From an uncultured Caulobacterales bacterium (GTDB taxonomy: Bacteria; Pseudomonadota; Alphaproteobacteria; Caulobacterales; Caulobacteraceae), in the NCBI GenBank assembly GCA_903862425.1, contig CAIOYC010000002.1, positions 124,001-188,000 on the forward strand: a stretch of DNA of 64,000 nt, given 5' to 3'. Shown piece after piece: positions 9,047-18,047 of the stretch (positions are counted from its first letter, which is position 1; the number at the start of each line of letters is the position of its first letter). The notes beneath the pieces were generated by a model. That model was not told where the DNA came from and ran no database searches. It was given only the letters and a program-made list of their open reading frames with translations. The position numbers and the translations under genes are program-made.

Positions 9047-10012
9047 TCAGTCTTTCCGCTTCGCCACATAGGGTCGTTCGGCGCGCCAGCTTTCAGCCAG
9101 CGCCACAAGAGCCTCGTCCTGGGGCTCCGGCAGGGTGACGACGAGGTGGGCGAACAGGTCGCCGCGTTTTCCGCTGTCTGCGTCCACCCCGCCGCGGCCC
9201 TTCAGACGCAGCTTGGCGCCCGAGTTCGACCCCTTGGGCACGGTGAGGGTCACGCTGCCTTCCGGCGTCGGCGCCGCGATCTTCGCGCCTAGCACGGCGT
9301 CGGGCACGCTGACGGGCAGGTCCATATGCAGGTCCGCGCCCTCGACGCGGTAGATGGGGTGACGCTTCAGGGCCAGCTCGATCAGCACATCGCCATTGGG
9401 GCCGCCGCTGCGTCCCGGATGGCCCTGGCCGCGCAGGCGCAGGGTCTGGCCGTCCGCCGCGCCCTTGGGGATGGTGACGTCGAGGCTCTTGCCGTCGCCA
9501 AAGGTGATGCGCCGGTTGGCGCCCTGGATGGCGTCCTCGAGGTCGATCTCCAGCCGGGCGCGGATATCCGAGCCCTTGGACTGGAAGCTACGCCCGCCCG
9601 CGCCGAACGGATGGCCGCCGGCGCCCGCGCCACCACGACCGAACATTTCGCCGAGGATGTCGTCGAAGTTCACCCCCTCGGCGCTGTCGGCGCTGTAGCC
9701 GGCGCCCGCGCGTCGACCGCCGAAGGGATTACCTCCAGCGCCGAAGGGGCTACCACCCCCGCCGCCGCCGAAGCCGCGCATGGTTTCGCGCCCGTCGGCG
9801 TCGATCTCGCCGCGGTCAAACTTCTTCTTCTTCTCCTCGTCACCGAGGATGTCGAAGGCGGCCGAGACCTTCTTGAACCGCTCCTCCGCGGCCTTGTCGC
9901 CGGGGTTCTGGTCGGGGTGCAGTTTCTTGGCGAGCTTACGGAAGCTCTTTCGGATTTCGTCCGACGATGCGCCACGGCTGACGCCGAGCTCGGTGTAGGG
10001 ATCTTGCGCCAA
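9047..10012 (-). CDS. DnaJ-class co-chaperone (CbpA/DnaJ-like, no zinc finger)
   Basis: Hsp40 co-chaperone that would stimulate DnaK ATPase. The 321-aa product has an N-terminal J domain (residues 4-70) with the HPD motif at 32-34, a long Gly/Phe-rich linker (about 77-140), and a DnaJ C-terminal substrate-binding domain (about 145-312). The four-repeat cysteine zinc finger of true DnaJ is absent, so this is the class II (CbpA/DjlA-unlike) form. It lies upstream of the PepSY operon and downstream of the GTA cluster, same strand. A 100-bp space separates it from GTA g15. Confidence 0.92.
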   Translation of the reverse strand: MAQDPYTELGVSRGASSDEIRKSFRKLAKKLHPDQNPGDKAAEERFKKVSAAFDILGDEEKKKKFDRGEIDADGRETMRGFGGGGGGSPFGAGGNPFGGRRAGAGYSADSAEGVNFDDILGEMFGRGGAGAGGHPFGAGGRSFQSKGSDIRARLEIDLEDAIQGANRRITFGDGKSLDVTIPKGAADGQTLRLRGQGHPGRSGGPNGDVLIELALKRHPIYRVEGADLHMDLPVSVPDAVLGAKIAAPTPEGSVTLTVPKGSNSGAKLRLKGRGGVDADSGKRGDLFAHLVVTLPEPQDEALVALAESWRAERPYVAKRKD

Positions 10013-10112
10013 AGGGGCCCTCTCCTCGCCCCAACGACACGGGGCGGCGCTGCATCAATTAGGCGATTGCGGCCAAGGCGCAAGCTGGCATGTGATAATT
10101 ATGCCACATATT

Positions 10113-13100
10113 CTAAAGCGACCGTCGCAATGGCGCGCCCCAACCATAGAGGTCCGAACCCTGTCGCACCTGGATCGTCAGCGGATGCGGCAGCCCGGCA
10201 GGGAAATCGGCGAGCTGCTGGCTGGCCGGATAGTCCACGGTCGGAGAGCTTGTAGCCAGAGTACGGATCACCGTCGAGCCGCTCAGGATTTCCAGCCGAT
10301 AGGCTTCCGAGGCCTCGCTGAGCGGGACATCGCCCACCGTCCACGGATCGCCGCCGACGCGCGTGCGGCGAACCCAAGTGAAGCGAAGTGTACCGTCGGT
10401 CAGCGGCTCCATCGTCAGACGACAGGGCGAGAAGGGCCGCAGCGCCAGGGCCTGCCACGTGAACCCCACCTCGGTCATGGCCAAGCCACCCGCGGGGCCG
10501 CCCGCCGGCGCGGCGCGCCATACCAGGGGCAGACCGCGCTCGGATTGGGCGACATTGGCGCGGGCAAGGTCACGGTCCAGCACCACCACGCTCGCCCCAG
10601 CCTCCGCCCCGGCCTGCATGGCGCCCTCCGTGCCCGCCTGCCCACGCAGCAGGCCCGACAGGACGTAGGTTCCAGTCGAGACCAGCTCAGCGTTAAGGTA
10701 CTGGATGACTTCCCACTCGCCATTGGCGCACACCACCGCAAGAGCGTTGGCGCCGTTCAGCACCGCCGCCTCTCCGGCGCTGGCCAGCACGCCGCCTTCA
10801 ATAGCGACCTGAAGGCGGGTCGCGCGGTCGAAGCGGTAGAGCGGACCGGGCGTCAGAGCGTTCAGACTCTTTCCCACCGTGACCGCCTCGCCGACGCTGG
10901 CGCGCAGGGTCAGGGCGAGATCAGACGGGCCCGCCGAAACGTCGAAACCCCGCCACGGATCGGCGGCTACCGCGACGATTGGGCGTGTGTCGTCCTCCGC
11001 GCCCTCCAGCGGCGGCAGATCGAGCATCAGGAACGCTGGCGGCCCGAGCGTCGACGCTGTAGGGGCGGTGGCGAAAGCCTGGCCCCCCGGCAGGCCGGTA
11101 TCCGGCGTCTCCAGCCGGGCGAGAGTCAGGCGCGGCGTCTCGTCCACATCCACCCGCGTCACGCGCCAGGGTTGGGCGTCGGCTTCAATGGCGATGACGT
11201 CGCCCGGCTCCGCCGCAAGGGCTGTCGCCAGAGAGACGGTGAGCGTCGCGGTGTCGCGCTCGGCGATGGATCGGCGCAGACGCCGGGCGCCGGCGCGAGC
11301 GGCGAAGTCGGCGGTGGTCACCATGGGTAAGTCCAGCGAATCAGCCCCGCCGCCCGTTGGATCGCCGCGCACGGCCACCGAGCCGGTGCGATAGTCGCCG
11401 GCGGCGTCGATGAAACGGACATTGACCACCTCGGCCACCGGCTTCAGCGCGCGGGTGGGCGCGAGGTCCGTAGGTTTGCCGTCCGGCAGAGCGAGATCGT
11501 CATCGCTCAGCACCACCAACGGCTCCCCATCCCGCGCGGCCGCGGCGATCCGCCCGCCCCGCTCCGCCAGATCGAAGGCATAGGCCTGCGCCAAGGGCTG
11601 TAGCGCATCCGACAGCGCCATGGGGCGGTCCAGCACATAGCCGTCGATCAGGCCCGTGGCGCCAGCAGGATCGACGTCGGCGGCGCTGATCCCTCCACGC
11701 GCCAGGATGGCCAGGATCAGGTCAGCGACGGTGGCGGCGCCCATCCGCCCGTTCAGCCAGTGGCCGAGGCTCCAGTTCGGTGCATCGGCCCAGACCCCGC
11801 TCCGCGCCGGGAAATCCGGAAACGGGCGGGCATCCCAGCACCAGGCCGCCATGGCGGCGACGTCGAGCATGGCCACGCCGTCCCGCGTCGGCGCGTTGGC
11901 GGGATCGGCGAAGTGGATCAGCAGGGCCTCGAGCGCGCGGCGCTGGGCGAGGTCGTCGCGCACGCCGTTGGAGAAGGGCGGCAGGCGGCTCTCCGCGCTC
12001 TTGGGGTCGATGAACAGGTTCGGGGCGTTGGCGCCCTTGTCCACAGCGGGACAGCCGAACTCGATGAAGCGGATCGGCTTCATCCCTGGCGTCCAGGCGG
12101 TAGACGTCGCGTTGCGTACCCCGCCCGGTCGGTCGTAGTGAGCATTGGACCACCAGCTCACCAGATCCTTGGGCCGGAACACCCAGGGCTCGCCATGAGC
12201 CGCATCGGTGATCGGGGTGCGCCGCTGGGCCGTTCGGTCGACGTCCGAGGCGTAAAACCAGTCGAAACCCTCCCCGCCCGCAATGTTGGCGGCGAGATAG
12301 GCGAGATCGTAGGGGCCGCCATAGCCTGCCAGCGCGTCGAGATGCTCACCGCCATCGCGCCAGTCGGCCAGGGGCGCGTACCAGTCGATGCCCACAAAGC
12401 CGATGTGCGGATCGGCCCACAGGGGATCGAGATGGAAGAAGACGTCGCCGGAGCCGTCGGCGGGCTGTTGGCCGAAATACTCGCTCCAGTCGGCGGCATA
12501 GCCCATCGGCGTCCCTGCGCCGAGCACGCCAGCGCAGTCCGCCGCCAGCGTCTGCAGCGCCGCGACGGCGGGAAAGGTCACGGCATCGGACCGGAGCGTG
12601 GTGAGCCCGCGCAGCTCCGACCCGATCAGGAAACCATCCACACCGCCCGCGGCCTGCGCCAAATGGGCGTTGGCGAGGATGAAGCGGCGGAAGCTCCACT
12701 CGTCGGGACCATGGTAGGCCACACCGTTCTCGGTGGCGATGAAGTCGTCCGGCGCGACGTTTCCGAAGAAGGCGGCGACTTCGCTCGCGGCGGCGGCGTT
12801 CTTGTCCGAGCCGGTGATCCGGCCCCGCCAGGGGTAGGCCGCCTGCTCCGCTCCGCCATAGGGGTCGGGCAGGCCGTTGCCGGGCGGCACATCCATCATC
12901 AGGAACGGGTAAAGCGTCACCGCATAGCCGCGCGCCTTCAGCAACTGAATGGCCTGGATCACCGACAGGTCCGCCGGCGTCCCTCCGTACGCCGGGCCGC
13001 CGTCATGGTGCGAGATCAGATGGGCGTCCTCGCGCTCCACCCCGCCCGCGCGCCAGGTGAAGGGAATAGTCGCCTTTTGCGCCTGCTCTACGCCAGGCCG

Positions 13101-13940
13101 AATGGTGCAGTGGCCGCAGCGCAGGTCGTCGCCGAACCAGGCGACCACCAGGGTCACACAGCGCACATGGGGAAGCTGAGCGGCAAGCTGGTCCAACGCC
13201 TGCTCGATATCCGCCCCGCCGGAGGGGTTGTTGACGTTCTCCGCCGTTGAGACGGTCAGCCCGTCGCGGCGCAGCACCGGCGTTGTGGCATAGACGAACT
13301 CCCCCGCGCCGGGGATCAGGCAGATCGCGCCCAGCCGGTCCTCCAGCGCCGGCGCCTCGCCCAGGGGTCGGCGAAACACCTCGAACTGTAACGACGGCGG
13401 CCGGTTACCGTAGACATCGAGCGGCAGGTCCTCGAACACCGCATAGGCCACGCCGCGATAGGCCGGCGCGGTTCCTTCGATGGCCTCGATCAGCGGGTCC
13501 GGCGTCTGGTCGCTGCCGCCGGTGTGCACGCGCATGACCAAGCTGGTCATGTCCATGACCTGTCCGTCCGCCCAGACCCGGCCGATGCCGTCGATGGGTC
13601 CCTCGCAGATCGCCACGGCGAAAGAGAGGGAATAGGCATAGCTCACCGTGCGCGGGCCGCCCTTGCCGCCGCCCGTGGTCTGCTCGACCTTCTTCTCCTT
13701 GAAGTTGGCCGCCCAGATCACCTGGCCCGCCACGCGCGCTCGGCCGAACATCGCGGCCATGGGCGCGCCCTCGGCGGTGGATTGCAGCTGCAGCCCGGTC
13801 AAGCGCGGCCCCACCTGACGCGCGGGGGTGAGCGAGTCGATCGCCGCCTTGTCGATATAGGCGCCGAGAGTGCGGCCGATGGCGCCGCCGATCGGGCCGC
13901 CGATGGCGTTCCCTACCGAGCTCAGGATGATTTGCGCCAT
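10113..13940 (-). CDS. GTA tail-tip host-specificity protein (g15-like, GTA TIM-barrel)
   Basis: Largest GTA protein, 1275 aa, homologous to Rhodobacter capsulatus GTA g15, which forms the tail tip (megatron) and pierces or binds the recipient. N-terminal helix MAQIILSSVGNAIGGPIGGA resembles the g15 start. The centre (about residues 250-750) is the glycoside-hydrolase-like GTA TIM-barrel domain; the C-terminal third is the phage tail/hub beta-rich region. It is the last gene of the cluster and begins 3 bp after g14. In known GTAs the TIM domain is not proven enzymatic, so hydrolase activity is not claimed. Confidence 0.95.
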   Translation of the reverse strand: MAQIILSSVGNAIGGPIGGAIGRTLGAYIDKAAIDSLTPARQVGPRLTGLQLQSTAEGAPMAAMFGRARVAGQVIWAANFKEKKVEQTTGGGKGGPRTVSYAYSLSFAVAICEGPIDGIGRVWADGQVMDMTSLVMRVHTGGSDQTPDPLIEAIEGTAPAYRGVAYAVFEDLPLDVYGNRPPSLQFEVFRRPLGEAPALEDRLGAICLIPGAGEFVYATTPVLRRDGLTVSTAENVNNPSGGADIEQALDQLAAQLPHVRCVTLVVAWFGDDLRCGHCTIRPGVEQAQKATIPFTWRAGGVEREDAHLISHHDGGPAYGGTPADLSVIQAIQLLKARGYAVTLYPFLMMDVPPGNGLPDPYGGAEQAAYPWRGRITGSDKNAAAASEVAAFFGNVAPDDFIATENGVAYHGPDEWSFRRFILANAHLAQAAGGVDGFLIGSELRGLTTLRSDAVTFPAVAALQTLAADCAGVLGAGTPMGYAADWSEYFGQQPADGSGDVFFHLDPLWADPHIGFVGIDWYAPLADWRDGGEHLDALAGYGGPYDLAYLAANIAGGEGFDWFYASDVDRTAQRRTPITDAAHGEPWVFRPKDLVSWWSNAHYDRPGGVRNATSTAWTPGMKPIRFIEFGCPAVDKGANAPNLFIDPKSAESRLPPFSNGVRDDLAQRRALEALLIHFADPANAPTRDGVAMLDVAAMAAWCWDARPFPDFPARSGVWADAPNWSLGHWLNGRMGAATVADLILAILARGGISAADVDPAGATGLIDGYVLDRPMALSDALQPLAQAYAFDLAERGGRIAAAARDGEPLVVLSDDDLALPDGKPTDLAPTRALKPVAEVVNVRFIDAAGDYRTGSVAVRGDPTGGGADSLDLPMVTTADFAARAGARRLRRSIAERDTATLTVSLATALAAEPGDVIAIEADAQPWRVTRVDVDETPRLTLARLETPDTGLPGGQAFATAPTASTLGPPAFLMLDLPPLEGAEDDTRPIVAVAADPWRGFDVSAGPSDLALTLRASVGEAVTVGKSLNALTPGPLYRFDRATRLQVAIEGGVLASAGEAAVLNGANALAVVCANGEWEVIQYLNAELVSTGTYVLSGLLRGQAGTEGAMQAGAEAGASVVVLDRDLARANVAQSERGLPLVWRAAPAGGPAGGLAMTEVGFTWQALALRPFSPCRLTMEPLTDGTLRFTWVRRTRVGGDPWTVGDVPLSEASEAYRLEILSGSTVIRTLATSSPTVDYPASQQLADFPAGLPHPLTIQVRQGSDLYGWGAPLRRSL

Positions 13941-13943
13941 GGG

Positions 13944-14384
13944 TCAGACCTCGGGAAAGCGAAAGGCGAAGGCGAGGCGACGCCGCCACCAGGGACCGAT
14001 CCAGCTCTCCACCACCGCCCGGCCCCAATAGGCGTGGATCATGCGCGGCTGAGGATCGGCGCCGTTCGGAAGGGCGGAAAGGATGGCGACGTGCTTGACC
14101 ACGGCCTGCGGCGTCATGCGGAACAGCAGCACATCCCCCGGCTGCATGACGCTGAGCGAGACCTCGACCAGATGGCGGCGCGCGGCTTCGAGCAAGGTCT
14201 CGCGCTCGCCAACCTCGGCCCAGTCGGAACGATAGGCGGGCACCACTTCGGCCTCGTCGCCGTGAATCTCACGCCACACGCCGCGCACCAGGCCGAGGCA
14301 ATCGCAGCCGACGCCCCGCACGCTGGCCTGATGCCGATAGGGCGTGCCGAGCCAAGTGCGGGCGATCTGCACCACCGCGCTCAT
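13944..14384 (-). CDS. GTA NlpC/P60 cell-wall peptidase (g14-like)
   Basis: Baseplate-associated peptidoglycan hydrolase, 146 aa, of the NlpC/P60 family, needed by GTA particles to cross the recipient wall. The catalytic cysteine region is GVGCDCLGLVRG (Cys29 as the likely nucleophile), the histidine is in VVKHVAIL (near residue 97), and the N-terminus IARTWLGTPYRHQA is the usual GTA form. ATGA overlap with g13 upstream; 3-bp gap to g15 downstream. Confidence 0.93.
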   Translation of the reverse strand: MSAVVQIARTWLGTPYRHQASVRGVGCDCLGLVRGVWREIHGDEAEVVPAYRSDWAEVGERETLLEAARRHLVEVSLSVMQPGDVLLFRMTPQAVVKHVAILSALPNGADPQPRMIHAYWGRAVVESWIGPWWRRRLAFAFRFPEV

Positions 14385-15040
14385 CGCCGTGACCCGCCGT
14401 CATTGATGGTGGCCGCATTGGCGACAACCGCGAGGAAGTCGTCGCCGGGGATGTCTGGGAAGCCCTGGAAGTTGAGGGTGTTGGCGAAGCGGGCTGCGCA
14501 GGTGGCGTAGGTTTTGTCACAGGCGGCCCCGGCAAAGGCGGGATCGGACAGGTCGACGCGGCAACGGGCGTCGCCCAGTATCGCATCGCAGCCCCGGCCA
14601 TAGGTGCGGCCCACCACCCGCTCCAACGCAGCCAGCGGTCCCTCGATCTCGGCGGTGAAACCTTCGCCGCTCCGCACCAGGCGACTGATGGTTCCGCGCC
14701 AGACCAGCACGGCCTGCACCGGATCGCCCCACAGCGCCCGCCACGCCTCGACTCGCGCCCCGTCATAAAGGCCGCGCGCGATGTCCGCCTCGGTGAGCGC
14801 GGCGCTGTCGAGGGCTCCGGTCGCAGCGGCGAGGCCGGCGGAGGCGCCGAGTTCGCTGTGGGCCGCGCCGAGGGTCCAGCCTGTAGCCGCAGCGCAGGTC
14901 ACGCTCTCAACCGTCAGGTCCTCATCATGGTCGGTGAAGCCGAGGCGCAGGCCATCGGCGCGGGTCAATATCCAGGCGGTGGCCAGGCCCGCCGCGCCGC
15001 TGTCCAGCGCCGCCTTCAACCCATCGGAAAGCGCGCGCAT
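14381..15040 (-). CDS. GTA baseplate hub protein (g13-like, DUF2163)
   Basis: 219-aa DUF2163/phage_BR0599-type protein, corresponding to GTA g13 at the tail hub. Recognisable features are the N-terminal tail-hub fold (WILTRADGLRLGFTDHDEDL) and the cysteine-bearing C-terminal segment (YGRGCDAILGDARCRVDLSD, then FAGAACDKTYATCAARF). Those cysteines are typical of the family and are thought to bind an Fe-S cluster or metal (R. capsulatus GTA structure, recalled). It starts one base inside the g12 stop (TGATG) and overlaps g14 by 4 bp. Confidence 0.92.
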   Translation of the reverse strand: MRALSDGLKAALDSGAAGLATAWILTRADGLRLGFTDHDEDLTVESVTCAAATGWTLGAAHSELGASAGLAAATGALDSAALTEADIARGLYDGARVEAWRALWGDPVQAVLVWRGTISRLVRSGEGFTAEIEGPLAALERVVGRTYGRGCDAILGDARCRVDLSDPAFAGAACDKTYATCAARFANTLNFQGFPDIPGDDFLAVVANAATINDGGSRR

Positions 15041-15660
15041 CAGACGCGCACCTCGACCAGCGGAAAAGCCACCACGCGGGCCGCGTCGAAGCTTTCCAGC
15101 GTCACGTCGAGCCGGTCGATATCGAACCGCACCGGCGTGTCGAACTCGAACCCGGCGGTGACCGCCTGTCCGACCATCGGCGCGCCGGCCAGCGTGACGA
15201 GCCCGGTCGTCGCGTCCAGGGCGAAGGCCGCCGCGATGCCCGCGACCGCCACCTGCACCGTCCCCGCCACTGGCTTGCGGATCGGACGACTAAAGGTGTC
15301 GGGCGCATCGCCATAGGCCTTGGCAAGCTGGAAGGCGGCGGTGTGGCCATCGCCCGTGCCGATCGGCTGATCGAGGGCGCCGATCGCGGCCCCCGGCGCG
15401 CAGGACTGGAAGTCGGCGAAATCCTTGAAGCGGAAGCCGTTCAGCCGCCCGCGCCGCGCCTCGAAGAAGGCGGTCAGGGCCTGGGCCTCCTCCAGCGTGC
15501 GCGCGCCCCCGCCCACCAGATAGCGGCGGCGGCCGTGCGCCCAGGGCGTGGTGCGCGCCTCGAAGCCGGAGGCCAGGGTGACGACGTCGGTGCGTCGCTC
15601 CACCCCGCCGGTGGAGCCGAACGCCAGCCGATGCGGCAGGCGCTGTTCTGAAAAGACCAT
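15040..15660 (-). CDS. GTA distal tail protein (g12-like, DUF2460)
   Basis: 206-aa DUF2460 protein, the GTA distal-tail (Dit-like) component joining tail tube to baseplate. Diagnostic segments are the N-terminal EQRLPHRLAFGSTGGVERRT, WAHGRRRYLVGGG and FRFKDFADFQSCAPG. The ATG at 15660 has no coupled upstream minus-strand gene because the next 0.5 kb carries a plus-strand DUF805 gene; g12-g15 therefore may need read-through from g11 or a separate promoter in the 68-bp space upstream. Confidence 0.93.
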   Translation of the reverse strand: MVFSEQRLPHRLAFGSTGGVERRTDVVTLASGFEARTTPWAHGRRRYLVGGGARTLEEAQALTAFFEARRGRLNGFRFKDFADFQSCAPGAAIGALDQPIGTGDGHTAAFQLAKAYGDAPDTFSRPIRKPVAGTVQVAVAGIAAAFALDATTGLVTLAGAPMVGQAVTAGFEFDTPVRFDIDRLDVTLESFDAARVVAFPLVEVRV

Positions 15661-15728
15661 GGGAATCCTGAAGGCTGGCGCGCGGCCGTGGATCAGCGTT
15701 AAGCTTCGCTGACGCTGGAGGCGCGCGG

Positions 15729-16181
15729 ATGAACCTGGGCAGTCTGTTGTTCTCGCCGGAAGGGCGGATCGGTCAGCGCGATTTCTGGATCGGCTTTCTG
15801 ATGTTGTTCGTGTTCGGCATCCTGATCCACGCGGTGCTGGCGGTGGGCACGGTGCTCTGGCTGCTGTCGACCTATTGCTGGGTCTGCCTGTTCTCCAAGC
15901 GCCTTCACGACATGGGGCGTTCCGGCTTTGCCCAGGTCTGGGTGTTCGCCTTCGACTTCCTGGCGATCACGGCCCTGTTCGTGGGCGGGTTCGGCAGCAT
16001 CCTGGCGGCGGTGCTCACGGGCGGAGGGCACGTGGGCTGGGGCCTGCTGGCCGGCGGGGTCGGCCTGCTGGTGCTGGCCCTGGCGGCGATATCGGTGGTC
16101 AAATTACTGTTCGTGCTCTGGCTTGGCCTGTCGCCGGGTCAGGCGATCGACAACCGATACGGCCCGGCGCCGATCCGCTAA
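15729..16181 (+). CDS. DUF805 inner-membrane protein, antisense insertion in the GTA cluster
   Basis: 150-aa polytopic membrane protein of DUF805 (YhaH family, function unknown). The family start LFSPEGRIGQRDFWIGF and the loop SKRLHDMGRSGFAQ are clear; about four hydrophobic helices follow (approx. residues 19-42, 65-88, 93-115, 118-137). It is the only plus-strand gene inside the GTA block. Its TAA overlaps the convergent g11 TAG by 4 bases (16178-16181). The DUF805 call is firm; its relation to GTA biology is unknown. Confidence 0.9.
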   Translation: MNLGSLLFSPEGRIGQRDFWIGFLMLFVFGILIHAVLAVGTVLWLLSTYCWVCLFSKRLHDMGRSGFAQVWVFAFDFLAITALFVGGFGSILAAVLTGGGHVGWGLLAGGVGLLVLALAAISVVKLLFVLWLGLSPGQAIDNRYGPAPIR

Positions 16182-16705
16182 CTCAGACCCATCCGCACGG
16201 CGCGGGCAAGGGCCTGAGCCAGCTGTGCATCGGAACGGACGAAGGCCGCCGGATCGCCAGCGCCTTGCACGTTGAGCGTGACCGAGACGCCGCCGGACGC
16301 GGCCGGTCCGATCTCTCCACCGGTGGAGGGGCGAAACACCTCTGGCCCACGCTCGCCCACCAGATAGGCGCCGCCGCCGGATACCGGCCCGCCGTCGGCT
16401 CGCGCTCCACCAAACACCCCGCCGATGGCCGAACCCAGGGCCTGGCCAAGCGCGGCGCCGAGGCCGCCCGCCGCCGCGGTGGGGCTGGATGAGCCGACGC
16501 CCGCCAGCTGGTCTACCGCGGACAGCGCGGCGCGGGCCAGATCGGCGAGGCTGAGCTTGCCGTCCGCTGCACCCTTGGCGAGCGAGCGACCGAGGCTATC
16601 CCCCGCTTTGGCGAAGGCCTGGTCGATGGAATCCGCCGCCGAGGCGCCCGCGCTGGCGAGTTCGGCGAAGTCGGCGGCGTGGTCGGGATTGGTTGGGTCG
16701 GTCAT
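16178..16705 (-). CDS. GTA tail tape-measure protein, short form (g11-like)
   Basis: 175-aa protein corresponding to GTA g11. It has the expected Ala/Gly-rich helical N-terminus, a central hydrophobic glycine-rich tract (GGLGAALGQALGSAIGGVFGG) and the phage tape-measure C-terminal motif GGGAYLVGERGPEVFRPSTG followed by a beta-rich end. GTA tape measures are short because the tail is short. The ATG at 16705 forms an ATGA overlap with g10.1; longer upstream frames are other genes read out of frame. Confidence 0.9.
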   Translation of the reverse strand: MTDPTNPDHAADFAELASAGASAADSIDQAFAKAGDSLGRSLAKGAADGKLSLADLARAALSAVDQLAGVGSSSPTAAAGGLGAALGQALGSAIGGVFGGARADGGPVSGGGAYLVGERGPEVFRPSTGGEIGPAASGGVSVTLNVQGAGDPAAFVRSDAQLAQALARAVRMGLS

Positions 16706-16887
16706 AGCGGCTCCGGAATGTCGGGGTGATCCGCCGCCAGCATCTCGAAGTCGGAGCGCGACAAGGGCAGATCGGTCGCCCTGTCGCCTGCAAGCGCGCG
16801 CCACTCCTTCAGCGAAAGACGCCAGAAGCGATCGGGGGGGAGGCTGAATTCGATGGCGGCGCGGCGGATCGCGGCGTCCCAGTTCAT
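16702..16887 (-). CDS. GTA tail assembly chaperone (g10.1-like, 61 aa)
   Basis: Small 61-aa phage tail assembly chaperone of the GTA type. The MNWDAAIRRAAI start, PPDRFWRLSLKEWRAL core and the acidic C-terminus match this short family. It is encoded between g10 and g11 with 4-bp overlaps on both sides, the position where tailed phages encode the G/GT chaperones. Here there is no sign of a programmed frameshift; two separate ATG starts are used. Confidence 0.88.
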   Translation of the reverse strand: MNWDAAIRRAAIEFSLPPDRFWRLSLKEWRALAGDRATDLPLSRSDFEMLAADHPDIPEPL

Positions 16888-17186
16888 TGGCCGGCGGCGC
16901 GAAAGGCCGAAGCGACCGCAGCGGCGGCCTCGGCAGCGGTGACCGGCAGGTTCGGTAACGTTTCGACCGTGTCGATCTCGCCGCCGCCGCGCAGCAGAGC
17001 CGCCAGCACGGTGAGCAAATCGTTGGGCGACAGGGCGCGCAGGCGGGCGGCCAGCGGCTCCCACCCCTCGACCTCGAACGCCGTCTCAAGTTCGGCCAGG
17101 GCGCCGAGGGTGAGGCAGAGGCGGCGCGGCGCGCCCGCCAACAAGGCGATCACATCGCCCCGCGCTGCGTTGGCGACAGGTTTCAT
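16884..17186 (-). CDS. GTA-gp10 family tail protein
   Basis: 100-aa GTA g10-like protein. The central LCLTLGALAELETAFEVEGW segment, with Asn-Asp-Leu downstream (LSPNDLLTVLAALLRGGG), is characteristic of the GTA-gp10 family, thought to act with the tail chaperone in tail assembly. Start ATG at 17186 gives an ATGA overlap with g9; the stop overlaps the g10.1 start in the same way. Confidence 0.9.
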   Translation of the reverse strand: MKPVANAARGDVIALLAGAPRRLCLTLGALAELETAFEVEGWEPLAARLRALSPNDLLTVLAALLRGGGEIDTVETLPNLPVTAAEAAAAVASAFRAAGQ

Positions 17187-17599
17187 AGCGCGGTGAAGCC
17201 GATCGCCCCGGCGGAGGCGAGAGAGAGGGAGAATGTCGCCTCTCCGTCGTGCTGGCCGGCATATTCCAGCGTGGCGATCACGAACGGTCCCTGGAACACG
17301 CCAAAGTCGGGGATGATCAGCTGCCAGTTCCCGGCGCTCTGATCGAAGAAGGCTTGGCGCATGGCGGCGTCCGCCGCGCTGTCCCGGAACACGCCGGAGC
17401 CGGACACCGCCACCGAGCGCACGCCCGATCCGGCTAGGAGCTCGCGCCAGCGTCCGGCGCTGTCGGAATCGGTGGCGTCCACCGTCTTGGCGTTCAGGGT
17501 GATGGTGCGGGCGCGGATGCCGGCGACGATAGTGAAGCTTTCGGAGGGCTGACCATCGCCGATCTTGATCAGGACGTCCTTGCCTTTCTGTGCGGCCAT
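17183..17599 (-). CDS. GTA major tail tube protein (g9-like)
   Basis: 138-aa phage major tail protein of the TP901-1/GTA type, which polymerises into the tail tube. Diagnostic parts are MAAQKGKDVLIKIGD, the ARTITLNAKTVDATDSDSAG segment and the C-terminal EYAGQHDGEATFSLSLASAG. The ATG at 17599 is preceded by a good ribosome-binding site (AAGGAG on the minus strand, 9-10 bases upstream), one of the few standalone sites in the cluster, consistent with high copy number. It lies 9 bp after g8. Confidence 0.93.
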   Translation of the reverse strand: MAAQKGKDVLIKIGDGQPSESFTIVAGIRARTITLNAKTVDATDSDSAGRWRELLAGSGVRSVAVSGSGVFRDSAADAAMRQAFFDQSAGNWQLIIPDFGVFQGPFVIATLEYAGQHDGEATFSLSLASAGAIGFTAL

Positions 17600-17608
17600 G
17601 GGGGCTCC

Positions 17609-18025
17609 TTAGGTGAGAGGTTCGGTGACGGCGCGCAGGCGCAGGGCGGCGAAAATCGTGCGCCAGTTGGTGGCTCGAAAGACGTCGGTGTAAGTGACGC
17701 GAAGGCTGACGAGCCGGTGATCGGTCAGGGTCAGCGGCGTATCGTCGAGCACGGCGCGGACCAGGCCGCCGATCTGGCGCACCTCCTCCATGCCGATGAA
17801 GCGCGAGGCGACAGTGAGGGTGAGCACGTGCTCGGTCCCCTCCCCGTCCACCCCGCCCCATAGCCGCGCCTGACTGCGGCCGAGTGTGACATAGGGAAAT
17901 ACCGGGTCGAGCGGCGGCGCATCATACACGCGCGGCGGCTCGCCGAGCACGGCGGTGATAGCCGGATCGGTGCACAGATGGGCGAAGATCGCGCCGGTGA
18001 GGGCGCGTTCGGGGTCGAGCGTCAT
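17609..18025 (-). CDS. GTA tail terminator/completion protein (g8-like, DUF3168)
   Basis: 138-aa DUF3168 protein, corresponding to GTA g8, which caps the tail tube and joins it to the head connector. The family pattern VYDAPPLDPVFPYVTLG and the following WGGVDGEGTEHVLTLTV are visible. The start ATG at 18025 was chosen from the MTLDPERAL sequence; frames further upstream are out-of-frame g7. Confidence 0.92.
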   Translation of the reverse strand: MTLDPERALTGAIFAHLCTDPAITAVLGEPPRVYDAPPLDPVFPYVTLGRSQARLWGGVDGEGTEHVLTLTVASRFIGMEEVRQIGGLVRAVLDDTPLTLTDHRLVSLRVTYTDVFRATNWRTIFAALRLRAVTEPLT

Positions 18026-18047
18026 GAGTGTTCTCTTGTTGTGGAAT

